Shown one piece after another: positions 21,576 to 32,619 of a stretch of DNA of 64,000 nucleotides. The stretch spans positions 37,409,501 to 37,473,500 of the forward strand of contig CP136898.1 of the NCBI GenBank assembly GCA_034359265.1, given 5' to 3'. Made by a program: the position numbers and the translations under genes. The stretch is from Canna indica (taxonomy: Eukaryota; Streptophyta; Magnoliopsida; Zingiberales; Cannaceae). Every line of letters starts with the position of its first letter. Position 1 is the first letter of the stretch. The notes under the pieces are model-generated. The model was given only the letters and a program-made list of their open reading frames with translations. It made no database searches and was not told where the DNA came from.

Positions 21576-21901
21576 ATAGGCGATAGAAATTGGACCTCAT
21601 AGAAAACTCAAATCAACGAACATCAAATGGATTCAAGCATCGCACAAAAGATCTTATTCAAATGATCAGCATTTTACAGAAGCGATAACAAAACTAAAAC
21701 TGGAGAAAAAGATCAAAAAACTATCTCTAGAGTTTAACTCCTCAATATTTATTCTGTGAATATGAAAAAGACAAAATTACATTTTTACCCTGTGACTTAT
21801 TAACCTCTTGTATTAATGCTAGATGTCCTTTTTTGTCTTTTGCATTTCCAATCGTTATTACCTATTTCCCTTTCACTTTAGCTGATGTGTTAACACGCCC
21901 C

Positions 21902-24650
21902 TCACAAATTGGTAGAATTGAAGTTTTCCATTCCCAACTTGGAAATTAATCTTTGATGTTGTAGGGCAGGTAGGGCTTTAGTGAGAATGTCAGCTGGTTG
22001 CTCAGTACTGGGTAGATAAATTGGCTCAATCAACCTTGTCTGATATTTCTCTCGAACGAAATAGCAATCAACTTCAAGATGTTTCATTCGCTAATAAAAA
22101 ATGGGATTCTTGGTAATGTGTAATGCGCTATGAGAATCGCAGAACAAAGAGATAGGTTTCTCTTGTTTGATTCTCATTTCTGACAGTAAATTGGAAGTCC
22201 AGATTAGTTCGGCAGTGGTACTTGACAGTGCACGTAACTCACTTTCTGCACTTGATCGGCTAACTGTGATTTGCTTCTTGCATTTCTAGATGACTACTGA
22301 ATCTCCAATCTTTACAATATGCCCAGTGATTGACTTCCTAGTTGATGCACAACTGCCCCAATCCGCGTCTGAAAAACTTGATATAATTATCCCTAAATTA
22401 GAAGGATAGTATAAGCCCATACCTATTGTACCTTTTAGGTATTTTAGGATCCTCAACGCAGCTTGTAGTTGTACTATTTTGGGACTCTGAACATGCTGAC
22501 TTAGCTTATGTACACTATACATAATGTCTGCTCTCTTAACAGTGATATATAGCAGCTTCCCAATCAAAGTTTTGTATTCAGTATTATCAATCATGTCCTC
22601 ATCTTCTTCCTCAGTTTCCCTGTTATGTTTATTGTTCAATGCCATTGGAGTGGACTTGGGTTTGCAGTTCACTAGTTTCTTTTCATTCAACAGATCTAAG
22701 ATATACTTATGCTAACTGATATGTAACCCTTTATTATCCCTTTGAATTTCTAGTCCAAGAAAGTAAGACAATTTCCCAACATCTTTGATCCTGAACTTTT
22801 CATTCAAGTGCTTCTTCAAATCTCTTACTGCTGCATCATCTAACCCTGTCAGTATGATGTCATCGACATAGACTAAAGCAAGAATTATCTTTCCATTTTC
22901 TTTCTTTGTGAACAAATAGGAATCACGAAAAATTTGCTCATATCCTTTTTCCTTGAAACTAGCTGATAAATTGGAAAACCACACTCTCACAGCCCGCTTC
23001 AAACCATAAATCGATTTGTTCGGTCTGCACACTCTATCATCTCCTGCTACTCCATATCTAGGTGGCATTTGCATGTATACTTCCTCCTCAAGATCCCCAT
23101 GGAGGTACGCGTTGTTAATGTCAAACTGATGTAATTGCCAATTGAGAGATGCAGTTACAACTAGAACAATTCTTACTGATGCCATTTTTGAAACATGAGC
23201 AAATGTATCAGTATAATCTATGCCTTCCATTTGAGTGTATCTTTTTGTCACAAGCCTAGATTTATATCTTTCTACACTACCATCTTGTTTGTATTTTGTC
23301 TTGAAGACCCATTTACACTCAACTGGGTTCTTCCCTTTAGGTAGCTTACATAAAGTCCATGTCTTGTTTGACTTTAATGCTTCAATCTCTTCCTGCATTG
23401 ATTTTTTCCAAACAGGGTTTTCAATTGCCTCTTCATAACATTTTGACTCACTTTGCAAGTTTACTGAGGCCAAAAGCCTTTTGTGTGGTTCAGGAATTTC
23501 TGATAAGTTCATGTATTGGCATATAGGATAAGGTGAGCTTCTAATCTCTGGCTTGTTAGTAAGGTGATTACAAACATAATCTTGTAGTTTGATAGGCTTC
23601 TTTATTTCCCTTTTTCCTCTCCTGTTATGAGATGGACATAGGATTTTATCCTGACATGTGCCATAATCTTCAGTTGGTATTGAGCTTTCAGTTTCACTTT
23701 CCTGAAATTGATTTTCTTCTCTAGTAACTGATTTCTTTTTGAAAGGTAAATCATTTGTAGCTTGTACTTCACTTTAATTCTCAGTGTTCTCTTAAACTGA
23801 ATTGAGCTCAACAACTGATTTTTCTGTATCTGGGTTTTCCTTTGAACCTTTGTTTCCCCCTTCGGAATACTGATGTCTTCTATCAGGTTCTGCTTCAATG
23901 TCATTATGATGTACAGGTAGTGGAAACACTATCTTGTTCAAGTCTTGCTTGCTGAATGGAAAAATTTGCTCCACAAAAATTACATCTTTTGGATACAAAA
24001 AAGGTCTTAGCTTCCATATCATATACTTTATATCCTTTCTTTCCATAAGGATATCCAACAAACACAGATTCCCTTCCTCTTACATCAAATTTTGACCTGT
24101 CTTGTTTCAATGAACTTGAGTAACACAGCCAAATGCTCTTAGATGATCCAGGTTTGGTTTGACCTTGTAAAACATTTGATAAGGGCTTTGATTTCTAACT
24201 TCACACTAGGCATCCTATTAATTAATTAAATAGGTTGTTGTTTGAATGCACTCACCCCAAAATTCTAGGGGTAGCTGTGATTGAAACTTAAGTGCCCTTG
24301 CTACTTCCAACAAATGCCTGTGCTTTCTCTCAACAATGGCATTTTGTAGGGGTCTCTACGTAGAAGCTGTGATGTATTATTCCCATGTCTAAAAGAAACT
24401 CAGTTACTGTGTTGTTAAAGAATTTTGACCCATTGTCACTTTTGATGACTTTAATCTTGCTCTCATATTGTTTTCTCACCATCTTCACAAAATTGATCAG
24501 AATACTTGGTACCCAATTTTTGTTTGAAAACAAGTAAGTCCAACATGCTTTAAAATAGTCATCCACAATAGTAAGGAAGTAAGAGCAGTTGTCATGTGTT
24601 TTGGTTTTGTGTGGGCCCCAGACATCGCAATGGATCAAATCAAAAACTTT
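21902..24650 (-). pseudogene. Copia-2 integrase-RT-RNase H part
   Basis: On the minus strand, the integrase core starts IHCDVWGPHKTKTHDNCSYF (from 24638), with the catalytic Asp in VIKSDNGSKF. Its C-terminal [19 protein letters not shown] is at about 24080. RT (23512-22712) has KPVWKKSMQEEIEAL-like NPVWKKSMQEEIEAL, FDINNAYLHGDLEEEVYMQ and an intact catalytic YVDD (LVYVDDIILTG, about 22880). RNase H (22690-21902) includes SFSDADWGSCASTRKS and ends ADILTKALP. RT is the best preserved domain here, but stops at 22713 and in RNase H, and breaks in the linker near 23600-23900, inactivate it. Confidence 0.85.
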
Positions 24651-24664
24651 TGAAGCTTTATTTA

Positions 24665-26384
24665 TGTTGGACTAAGATTTTCAACCTTGGTCTTAATCTC
24701 GATTTTGATGATAACAAACATGGAACTAATAATTTCATTGAGAAATACCTTCAGGTTCTAAGTCAGTTAGTGCATGACGTCCATGATCGGAGAAATCGGC
24801 AAGGACGCTCGTTGACGCTCGGGATTCTTCGGGAAGTTAAAGTTTAGGTCTAGAGTGTCTAGCTTGTATTGTAAATCCTCATGATGATGCATAAGAACCC
24901 AAAAAACCAAACCTGAATCCCAAATCATGAAAACCCGAAAAATTAGAAAAGACCCTGAAATTCACTAAACCTAGGGAGCTCCTTGGAGGGCTATATAACC
25001 TAGACATTCTCTTGGCACCAAAAGTGCTGGTAATTATTCCTTAGGTAAAAACTAGATAATGATATATTTTTAAGAATTTTTTAAAAGCCTTTAGCCTACC
25101 CATATTTGACCCGGAGGATAATAAAATTTTTGATTTTCGGAAATTTGTACTAGACCCCAAAAGTTAGATTTTGATTCTTAAGGATTTTAATTTTTTAGAT
25201 ATTTTTATTGAATCCAAATGGGGGGTAATCCTTATATAATATTTATGTTTTAAAGTTATTAATTTAGAATGTTATATAAGTAGACTAGCAAAGACAAAAC
25301 CCAGAAATCAGTCTTGCTCAGAAAAATACACAAGAATTCAGCCCTGCCCAGATTCGGTCGACCGGCTGGTCGACTGACAGAAAGTGAAAATGGGTAGAAG
25401 GCATTTAGATCGATCGAACGATGCCCAGAATGGGCAGAATGCCTTCGATCGCTCGACGGTCGCTCGCTCGGTCGATTGACGATCGACCAGACCTGCGACC
25501 GGCGGGCGAAAATGGCTCTATTTTGAGCCGTTAAGCAATGTTTCACCCAATCACACTTCATGGCTCTATAAATACCGATGTCCTAGCCTTCCTTTGATAC
25601 TTTTGATCACTCCTAAACTCCATTGAGCCATCCTTGATCATTCTCAAGCTTACGTTGAGCCATTACTTGGAGAAACTCTAGCTTTCCAACTTATCTTTCT
25701 TGAGTTTGTCTTTAAACTTGATTTGATTCATCATCAAGGCATCAAGATGAGCTAGGATTCATTGTTTGGAGCTAAGTATAAGTTGTTTGATTTATTTCTC
25801 CATTAAGTACGTATTTTCTTGTTTATTTCATTGTATTTGAGCTTGTGAAGACCTAGGTTGTTAGGTCTTGAAATTGGGTGGTAGCCTTGGTGTTTGAGGT
25901 TTAAATCCATCGGTGTAAACTTAGTTTACTAGGACTATTATTATTGTCCTTTAGGTTTGAGGTGGGAGAGTGCTCTTGGTAGGAAAGCGAAGACTTTCGG
26001 GTGTGGAAGTGCCTTCGGTGTGAGAGCGGAGACTCTCCGGTGAAAACGTCCTTGTTGTAAAAGAAATAATTAATCTAGTAAAATTTAGTTTGAAAATCCT
26101 AAGTGGGATGCTTAGGTAGTGGAGTAGGCATTGGAGCCGAACTACAATAAATCGATCGTGTTTGCATTGCCTATTATGATTGTGCCTTAATTGCTATACT
26201 TATTTCCGCGCATTGTTTTCTTGGTTGTGTTTAATTGTCTTATTTATTGCTTCTGCTTGCTATTCGAATTAGTATATTGCCTAAGTTATAAGAAACGATT
26301 GAATTCAATAAAAGTGGAATTATGTGAAAAGTTTAGTTAACACACTATTCACCCCCCTCATCTAGTGTGGCCATTTCACCAACA
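24665..26384 (+). mobile_element. Solo LTR, SIRE/Maximus-like Copia, nested in Copia-2
   Basis: 1720 bases, TGTTGGACTAAG ... TTTCACCAACA, flanked by the 5-bp duplication ATTTA (24660-24664, 26385-26389). Excising it rejoins the Copia-2 pre-integrase and integrase reading frames. It includes a GC-rich block at 25350-25510 rich in TCGATCG/CGACCG words. A TATA-like GGCTCTATAAATACC lies at 25561-25575, in a sensible place for LTR transcription. Confidence 0.92.
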
Positions 26385-27950
26385 ATTTATACTGAGTTCA
26401 AAAGGTAATCTGCACATTTTTGCAATAGGGCAAATGTTGCAATATAATTCAGAATTACAATTTATTTCAGGTATACATCCTTATAACAACTTCATTTTTT
26501 CAATTGGCATATGGCCTAGCCTTAAATGCCATAAAGTTTGAGTATCTAAAACTGCTACCATAGCCTTGCTTTCTTTCCTTTTGCTACCTTCACATCATGA
26601 AGTCTCCTTGAGCATGTACAATCCATTCTCCTACTCACCATTCCCCATCACCTCCTTCGAAGCTAGGTCCTGGATGATGAAGTGAGAGGGATTAAAGATA
26701 ATTGAGCAGTTTAATTCCCTTGTTAACTTGCTCACTGACATTAAATTGCAATGAAAGGATGAGACTGATAGGGTGTTTGGTAACCTTATATGCTCATTTG
26801 CTTGAGCTGTCCCCATATAATGTACGTATTGGAACTAAGGTTCCATTAGGTAGGGAAACTCTATCATTTCGAGATGACTTTACAACATTTTCCAAACACA
26901 CCTCATCAGAGACAATGTGGTATGTTGCCCTACTATCCAAAATTCATCTTTTTTCTTTTGAAACAACTACATTAATGAGACACTTACCAGCCATATTGAC
27001 TGTTGCCTTAGTGCCTTTGTTGCTGAGTAAGTTCAACAAGGTGTTGTATTGTCTTTTAGTGAATCCACCATGATCATCATCTTGCCTGTTGTTGGAGCTT
27101 TCTGCCTTCTGTTCATCCCTCAGTTCAAAGCCTTCAACTAATGAATTGTTGGCTTGCTTTTCAACATACTGACCTGTGTATTTCTGTTTTCCTTTGTATG
27201 GCTTGTTTCCTGAAGGATAGTCATGCAGTTTGAAATAATTTTCTCTGGTATGACCAGGTTTCATGTAGTAATCACAATATTTCTTTTGTTGAAACTGTTC
27301 TGTCCCCTTCTCATTTTTGAAATTGGAACCATAGCTCTGCTTGAAACTATTCAATGCAACACGGTCTACATTTCTGCTTGGTTGCATTCCTATCTTCCTT
27401 TGAGATTCTTCCTGCGCAAGCAGTGAATATGCTTGGTTGAGATCAGGTAGGGGTTTCATGAGTAAAATTTGTCATCTTATGTTCATGTAGGATTCATGTA
27501 GCCCCATTAAAAACTGCCTCAATCTCATCTTTTGTTTATCACAAACACATTCCTTGTCAGTGTCCACCGCATCCAACTCATCCCAAAGGGATTTTAGCTT
27601 GGTGAAGTACGCTGACACAGACAAGTTTTAATGCCTCATTGTGCATATTTGAACTTGTAGCTCAAAGATTCTAGGTTCATTACTTTTGTCAAACCTAGTT
27701 TCTAGCTCAATCCACATCTGGGATGTTGTCTTACCATATATGACGCTGGTAGTCAGCTCGGGAGCTATTGACTGCAGAATCCAGGAGCGCACAAGATCAT
27801 TGCATCTCCTCCATATACCAAACTTTGAAGAACCAAGTTCGAGCATGGGAATCGATCCATCAACAAACCCCAATTATTTTTTAGTAGTAACGAAATGGTA
27901 ATGGATTCTTTCCAAGGTAAATAATTTTCATGGCCAACCAATTTTTACAG
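26385..27950 (-). pseudogene. Copia-2 gag-protease-pre-integrase part
   Basis: The minus-strand gag (27873-27630) reads WRRCNDLVRSWILQSIAPEL and FDKSNEPRIFELQVQI, a UBN2-type gag. A further gag part (27459-26944) carries a zinc-knuckle variant CDYYMKPGHTRENYFKLH, in which the third ligand Cys is Tyr. The protease follows, and its catalytic DSGA reads DSRAT (about 26930). The pre-integrase Cys motif is close to the solo-LTR junction (CNICPIAKMCRL, about 26440-26400). Altered catalytic and ligand residues plus stops indicate a dead copy. Confidence 0.8.
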
Positions 27951-28474
27951 TGACCAAAAAAATACGTGGAGAGTCGCTTCCATGGATCAAGAAAGGATCA
28001 TCATCATATCATGTCTCCTCTGATGCTGATCAAGCTTCTGAGTTGTTTCCAGATTCTACAACAACGGATCCGGTGGATTGAGATCTACAGTTTCTCGCCA
28101 TTGCCCAAATCACCAAGAACAAATTGCAGATGATTGATCCCTAATCGTACTGCTCTCATATCATGATAGAAATTGGCCCTCACAGAAAACTCAGATCAAA
28201 TGGATTCAAGCATCGCACAAAAGATCTTATTCAAATGATTAGCAGCTTACATAAGCGATAACAAAACTGAAACTGGAGAAAGAGATCGAAAAACTATCTC
28301 TGGAGTTTAACTCCTCAATATTTATTCTGCGAAATATGAAAAAGACAAAATTACATTTTTACCCTGTGACTTATTAACCTCTTGTATTAATGCCAGATGT
28401 CCTTTTTTGTCTTTTGCATTTCCAGTCATTATTACTTGTTCCCCTTTCACTTTAGCTGATGTGTTAACAATGGG

Positions 28475-29640
28475 ATTTTCAATTGAGGGGAAAGAACACA
28501 TGGTGTGTAAACTTAAGAAATCAATATACTGACTAAAGCAAGCTTCTCGTCAATGGTATCTTAAGTTCAATGATACTATTATGTCCTTTGGATTTAAGGA
28601 AAACATCGTTGATCGGTGTATTTATTTAAAGGTCAGTGGGAGTAAGTTTATTTTTCTAGTAATGTATGTTGATATATCTTGCTTGCAACTAATGATCTTG
28701 GACTATTAAGTGAGACTAAGATGTTTCTCTGTAACAATTTTGAAATGAAAGATATGGATGAGGCAAGTTATATGATTGGAATAGAAATATTCCAGGATAG
28801 ATCACAAGGATTGTTAGGCTTGTCTCAAAAAGGGTATATCAATAAAATTTTAGAGAGATTCAGAATGGAAAAATGCTCAGCATCATCTGTTCCAATTCAG
28901 AAAGAAGACAAGTTTAGTCTCATGCAATGTCCAAAGAATGATTTGGAGCAAAAACAAATGAAAGACATTTCGTATGCATCTATTGTTGGGAGTTTGATGT
29001 ATGCTCAAACATGTACTAGGCCAGATATCAGCTTTGTAGTTGGTATGCTGGGAAGATATCAAAGCAACCCAGGATTGGATCAATGGAAAGCTGCAAAGAA
29101 AGTTTTTGGGTATTTGCAAGGGACTAAAGATCACATGCTTACTTATAGGAGATCTGATCATCTTGAGGTGATTGGATATTCAGATTTAAATTTTGCCAGT
29201 TGTGTAGATACCAAAAAGTCCACGTTTGGTTATTTGTATCTTTTAGCTAGTGGAGCGATATCTTGGAAGAGTGTGAAGCAGTTAGTAATTGCCGCTTCCA
29301 CCATGGAAGTTGAATTTGTGGCATGCTTCGAGGCCATGGTTCAAGCTAAGTGGCTGCGGAACTTTATTTCAGGGCTTGGAATTGTCGACGGTATTGCTAG
29401 GCCACTGAAAATCTATTGTGATAATTCTGCAGCAGTCTTCTTTTCTAAAAACGACAGGTATTCCAAAGGTGTTAAACATATGGAATTGAAATACTTTGCC
29501 GTTAAAGAAGAAGTTCAGAAACAAAGAGTGTCAATGGAACATATTAGCACCGACCTTATGGTTGTTGATCCATTAACGAAAGGGTTACCGCCCAAAACAT
29601 TTAGCGACCATGTTGAAAGTATGGGTGTTGTAGCTGTTAG
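28475..29640 (+). pseudogene. Copia-1 RT-RNase H, 3' part
   Basis: RT resumes as MGFSIEGKEHMVCKLKKSIY, followed by a stop (TGA at about 28534), then LKQASRQWY. At the catalytic YVDD box (about 28664-28676) one base is missing, so the reading shifts to YVDI. From 28679 one long frame runs LATNDLGLLSE..., TRPDISFVVGMLGRYQSNPG, VIGYSDLNFASCVDTKKS (RNase H, where DADFAG-type residues are altered) and ADPLTKGLP-like VDPLTKGLPPKTF, ending near 29634 where the TRIM begins. Residues after MGVVAV belong to the TRIM. Confidence 0.85.
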
Positions 29641-29955
29641 AAAATTAGCCTTGGACCTAACTCCACTCCAAAAGCTAGCTCAAAGGGGGAGGATTGTCCA
29701 ATCTATTAAAGGCTATCTAGACCACAACCTCAACCAATGTGGGACTTTAACACACCCCCCTCACGCCCAAGATCCACATCTGGAGCGTGAAGTTCTGCAA
29801 GTGGCCCACAATCAACAATAGGTCTGGCTCTGTTACCATGTTAGAAAATAACCTTGGACCTAACTCCACCCCAAAAGCTAGCTCAAAGGGGGAGGATTGT
29901 CCGATCTATTAAAGGCTATCTAGACCACAACCTCAACCAATGTGGGACTTTAATA
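29635..29955 (-). mobile_element. TRIM (terminal-repeat retrotransposon in miniature)
   Basis: Two direct repeats of 118 and 117 bases (29635-29752, 29839-29955) flank an 86-base core. They are bounded by the 5-bp duplication GTAGC (29630-29634, 29956-29960). On the minus strand the first repeat is followed by TGGTAACAGAGCC, a tRNA-Met primer-binding site, and a C-rich plus-strand run marks the purine tract. Total length is 321 bases with no coding capacity. The repeat carries words typical of plant TRIMs (GGGACTTTAA, CTCCCCCTTTGAGCTAGC on the sense strand). It inserted at the last codons of Copia-1 pol. Confidence 0.9.
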
Positions 29956-30356
29956 GTAGCCAAATAGGCATTATTGTAAATTATGATGATGTTTGTGTTG
30001 TATGTAATTTGACGCTCTAAGATCATGAATGGATATGTTTTTGAATTAACTATTTTTTGAGTTTGTATACATGATTGTATCGAAATAATGATAACAGGTT
30101 TTATCTTTGATAAAGACATTATAGTTGGACCAATTGTGTACTTCCAAATTATAGATCATATTAAGGAGAAGACCAACTATATGGTACATAGAAGGGACTA
30201 TGTCGGTTAAATGACGTACAACCGCCATGAATCATGTTAGTTTTGTTCTTGATCATGATGAATGATGTAATGAATGCAAATGCTTAATACACATTATGAT
30301 GATTATGTTTATTAAACCATGAATTGAGATAATGACACATTAGCCAAGTGGGAGAA

Positions 30357-30778
30357 TATAAGAAAATATGTCTCATGTGGCATAAAGTTTGTATCTTTAT
30401 ATTTTGGGTTTAATAAATTAATGAGTAATGAGAGAAGTTAAAGTGAGAGAAATTGAAGGGAGTTATTTTAGAAAGTAACCAACTTGATGAGAGTTGGTTA
30501 ATAAAAGAACTCTGGTCCTCTTCCTAGCCATTATGTTTCTTCTCATTTTCACCATCACTAAAGGAAGGAGATAGTAAGGAAAGGCTAAGGGAAAGAAACC
30601 AAAATTTCAGGAAGATTTCTATTCTTCTCAACCCTCTACTATTATTGTCTTGATTATGAACCAAGGTATGTTCTTATATTTTACTTATATTGTTTGTGAG
30701 AATCATGAATTTCAAAATCCTATATGACGTGAATGATAATTTTTTGAATGTGATTTATAGAAAACCTATAAACTAACA
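30357..30778 (+). repeat. Copia-1 3' LTR
   Basis: 422 bases. It matches the 5' LTR except for scattered changes and an extra block of about 80 bases (about 30552-30633, purine-rich, GGAAGGAGATAG...) between two copies of a pyrimidine-rich word (TTCTTCTCA / ATTCTTCTCAA). Confidence 0.88.
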
Positions 30779-30783
30779 GTTAC

Positions 30784-31355
30784 GTCTTTCCCCTCTTTGC
30801 TTTATATTAATTTTGCCTCCTCTCATTTTGAGTCCTGGTTCCGCCATTGCAAATACGACTTTGCATACTACCGGCCAATCATTCTCGGCAAAGTTCAGGA
30901 AAAGCATGAATTAAGCTGAAGGGAAAAGCATGAAAAAAAGAAATCAGGAAAAGAACTGTATGCAAGTTTACTGTGAAGGGGAGAATAAGGACTACAACAG
31001 GCTGCCCATGCTTAATTAATCTATTTCTATAACAAGATGTAAATAAGATACCTGGTCTGTCTCTTCTGGTATGCACTATATATAAGAGAAGTTAGTCAGA
31101 AAATCTAATCAAACTATACATTTTCAGTTGTCCAATTAACACCGGTTCAAGGAAGCGATCGAGTTGTATGAATGGTCCTTTATGTGGCAATTGTCATATA
31201 CAAAACTACATAGTTTCTACAAGGTAGGTCTCTCATCTTATGCTATGTTGTGTGTCATTTGTATGTGAATCCTAGACTACAGGTCAAATAGCATACCATC
31301 ATGCTCAAAAGCTAATAAGATGATTTAGTTAATAAAGCAACTAATAAGAAATTAC
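30784..31355. other. CACTA interior, no complete gene
   Basis: Non-coding sequence right of Copia-1. No domain found in the short open frames. It could include intron sequence belonging to the DJ-1-type exon that follows on the minus strand. Confidence 0.4.
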
Positions 31356-31482
31356 CTTCAGAACACCAGCCGCAGAAAATATTTGTTGGCCATGACAAAT
31401 TGCTGCAGCATATTTTCCTCCATTCATGAACTCCTTTACCAAATAAATATCATCACCATCTAGTGCAAGGTATTCAGGGGCT
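31356..31482 (-). pseudogene. DJ-1/PfpI family exon captured in the CACTA element
   Basis: The minus-strand exon of 127 bases is bounded by an AG acceptor (TTTGAGCAG) and a GT donor (AAG then GTAATT). It reads APEYLALDGDDIYLVKEF, then MNGGKYAAAICHGQQIF, then SAAGVLK. This matches the DJ-1/PfpI core, in which the Cys of AICHGQQ is the catalytic nucleophile. Plant DJ-1D-type proteins act as glyoxalases or stress-related deglycases. No other exon of the gene was found nearby, so this is a fragment carried by the transposon and not a working gene. Confidence 0.8.
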
Positions 31483-31629
31483 CTGCTCAAATATATCAGA
31501 TTTCATTTGTATATCATGGTACAACTAAGCAGATGCACAAGATAGGTTCAATGATATCATTTGCAGTTTTGAAGAAAGATATTAAGCCATTTATTTTTTC
31601 AAAGAACTACTATATCCAAGAAGCATCAG

Positions 31630-31648
31630 GCCGCGCCTCTCGCGCGGC
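31630..31648. repeat. GC hairpin
   Basis: GCCGCGC and GCGCGGC form a perfect 7-bp stem around a 5-base loop. It sits at the edge of a GC-rich stretch (31630-31860) that also has a perfect 16-base palindrome, CTCTCGCGCGCGAGAG, at 31804-31819. This patch differs sharply from the AT-rich neighbours and may be a captured 5' UTR or promoter region. Confidence 0.7.
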
Positions 31649-32045
31649 ATCAAGGAGGACCGGCCGGCCCTCCCCTTTTTTCCGTCGCTGGCCGAAACCC
31701 TAGGGCTAGGGTTTCATCGGCCCGAGAGAGAGAGAGAGAGATACCGGCGAGGGGAGGCGAAGGCGGCGGGTGGTGGGCGGAGATCGTAGAGATCTCACTC
31801 GACCTCTCGCGCGCGAGAGATTGAGTGAGCGGGAGAAGTAAAAAAGAGATCGTGCGGGGGTAAATTGACCTAGTGACAGCTTTACAACAGCAAAATTGCC
31901 ATCGCAAACGGCGGTCGCTACGCGGCCACCATCCCGTCGCAGAGTCATTAAGTTTAACTCTGCGACCCTCGTGGCCGGCAGTCGCAGAACCGTCGCATCT
32001 GCAACCGCTATTTTGCCGTCGCAGATTACCTGATTTTTAATAGTG

Positions 32046-32600
32046 TGGCACACCTAGAGTGAGGTAGAGATTTCCATGTGCCGCCGACCATCCCCGGAAG
32101 AGAGCCGCCCCTCCTTGTAGAGAGAAGAGCCGAAACCCTAGCAAGGTCTTTATCCTCCTTTCTTTCCTTGCTTGAAAGAGCAGCCAAACCTGGGAGGATC
32201 TCTTCCACCTTGGAGCCGCAACTTAAAGGTACAAGTGTTTTTCTTTAAGTCAAATTCTTGTACCCGTTTTTTCCTTGGGGCCGAATATTGTTTGAAGCGC
32301 TAGCCCCTTCTTCTTGTGCTTTGGAGAAAATCGGACTTCCAATGAGCCACGACGGGCTAAACGAGAAAAAGGAGTTTTCTTGGTGTTAAGAGGATCTTGG
32401 TGTAGATCACTGTTAGAGGGCGTGCATATGTGCGTCTTGATAGAGGATCAAAATGCTTCATCCACAACCTCGTCGCTAAGGTATAAATTATGCACTCCTC
32501 TTTATATATCATAGAGTTTTGGATTCACTTCAACGGGATCACTAGTTTGGGACTGAAAAAGAAAATTTTTGAATTTACTTTCCGCCGCTTTGGCTATTTT
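32046..32600 (+). mobile_element. LTR, right part, separated by the CACTA insertion
   Basis: This continues the LTR from 15165 after the TGG duplication: a leader with GAAACCCTAGC and AACCTGGGAGG, then TTTCCGCCGCTTTGG near 32579, a word typical of LTR ends. The right boundary and any primer-binding site are unclear. No coding domain. Confidence 0.5.
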
Positions 32601-32619
32601 CTACCCGAATCCCAATACA

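Larger units (their letters stand above)
21581..28469 (-). mobile_element. Copia-2, full-length Copia nested in Copia-1
   Basis: LTRs at 21581-21895 and 28164-28469, in minus orientation, are flanked by the 5-bp duplication ATRGG (ATAGG 21576-21580, ATGGG 28470-28474). Removing it restores the Copia-1 RT reading ...MDQP-MGFSIEG. On the minus strand a primer-binding-like TGATATGAGAGCAG lies next to the 5' LTR (about 28150-28163), and a G-rich purine tract adjoins the 3' LTR (about 21896-21910). LTRs differ at about 20 of 305 aligned positions by eye, plus a 9-base indel. A solo LTR splits it at 24665. Coding regions are broken. Confidence 0.9.
17504..30778 (+). mobile_element. Copia-1, full-length Copia retrotransposon with nested insertions
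   Basis: Bounded by LTRs at 17504-17860 and 30357-30778 and flanked by the 5-bp duplication GTTAC (17499-17503, 30779-30783). A primer-binding site TGGTATCAGAGCC follows the 5' LTR (17863), and a purine tract AAGTGGGAGAA precedes the 3' LTR. Domain order is gag, protease, integrase, RT, RNase H, so it is Copia. Copia-2 splits it inside RT, and a TRIM sits at the end of RNase H. LTRs differ at roughly 24 of about 350 aligned positions by eye, plus indels, so the insertion is old. Many stops; inactive. Confidence 0.9.
15166..32045. mobile_element. Non-autonomous CACTA transposon, interrupted by retroelements
   Basis: The left end starts CACTACTAGAAAAAGG at 15166. The right end finishes TTTTTAATAGTG at 32045 (reverse complement CACTATTAAAAATC). 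Both are flanked by the 3-bp duplication TGG (15163-15165 and 32046-32048), as CACTA elements make. Subterminal regions at 15180-15465 and 31870-32035 are packed with GTCGCA/TGCGAC-type words in both orientations. Removing the solo LTR at 15952 and Copia-1 at 17504 leaves about 2.4 kb, with no transposase. The element carries a DJ-1-type exon near its right end. Confidence 0.85.

Noticed and set aside
31630..31648. GC hairpin as a Helitron 3' end
   Set aside because: No CTRR tetranucleotide follows at the usual distance and no matching 5' TC end was found.
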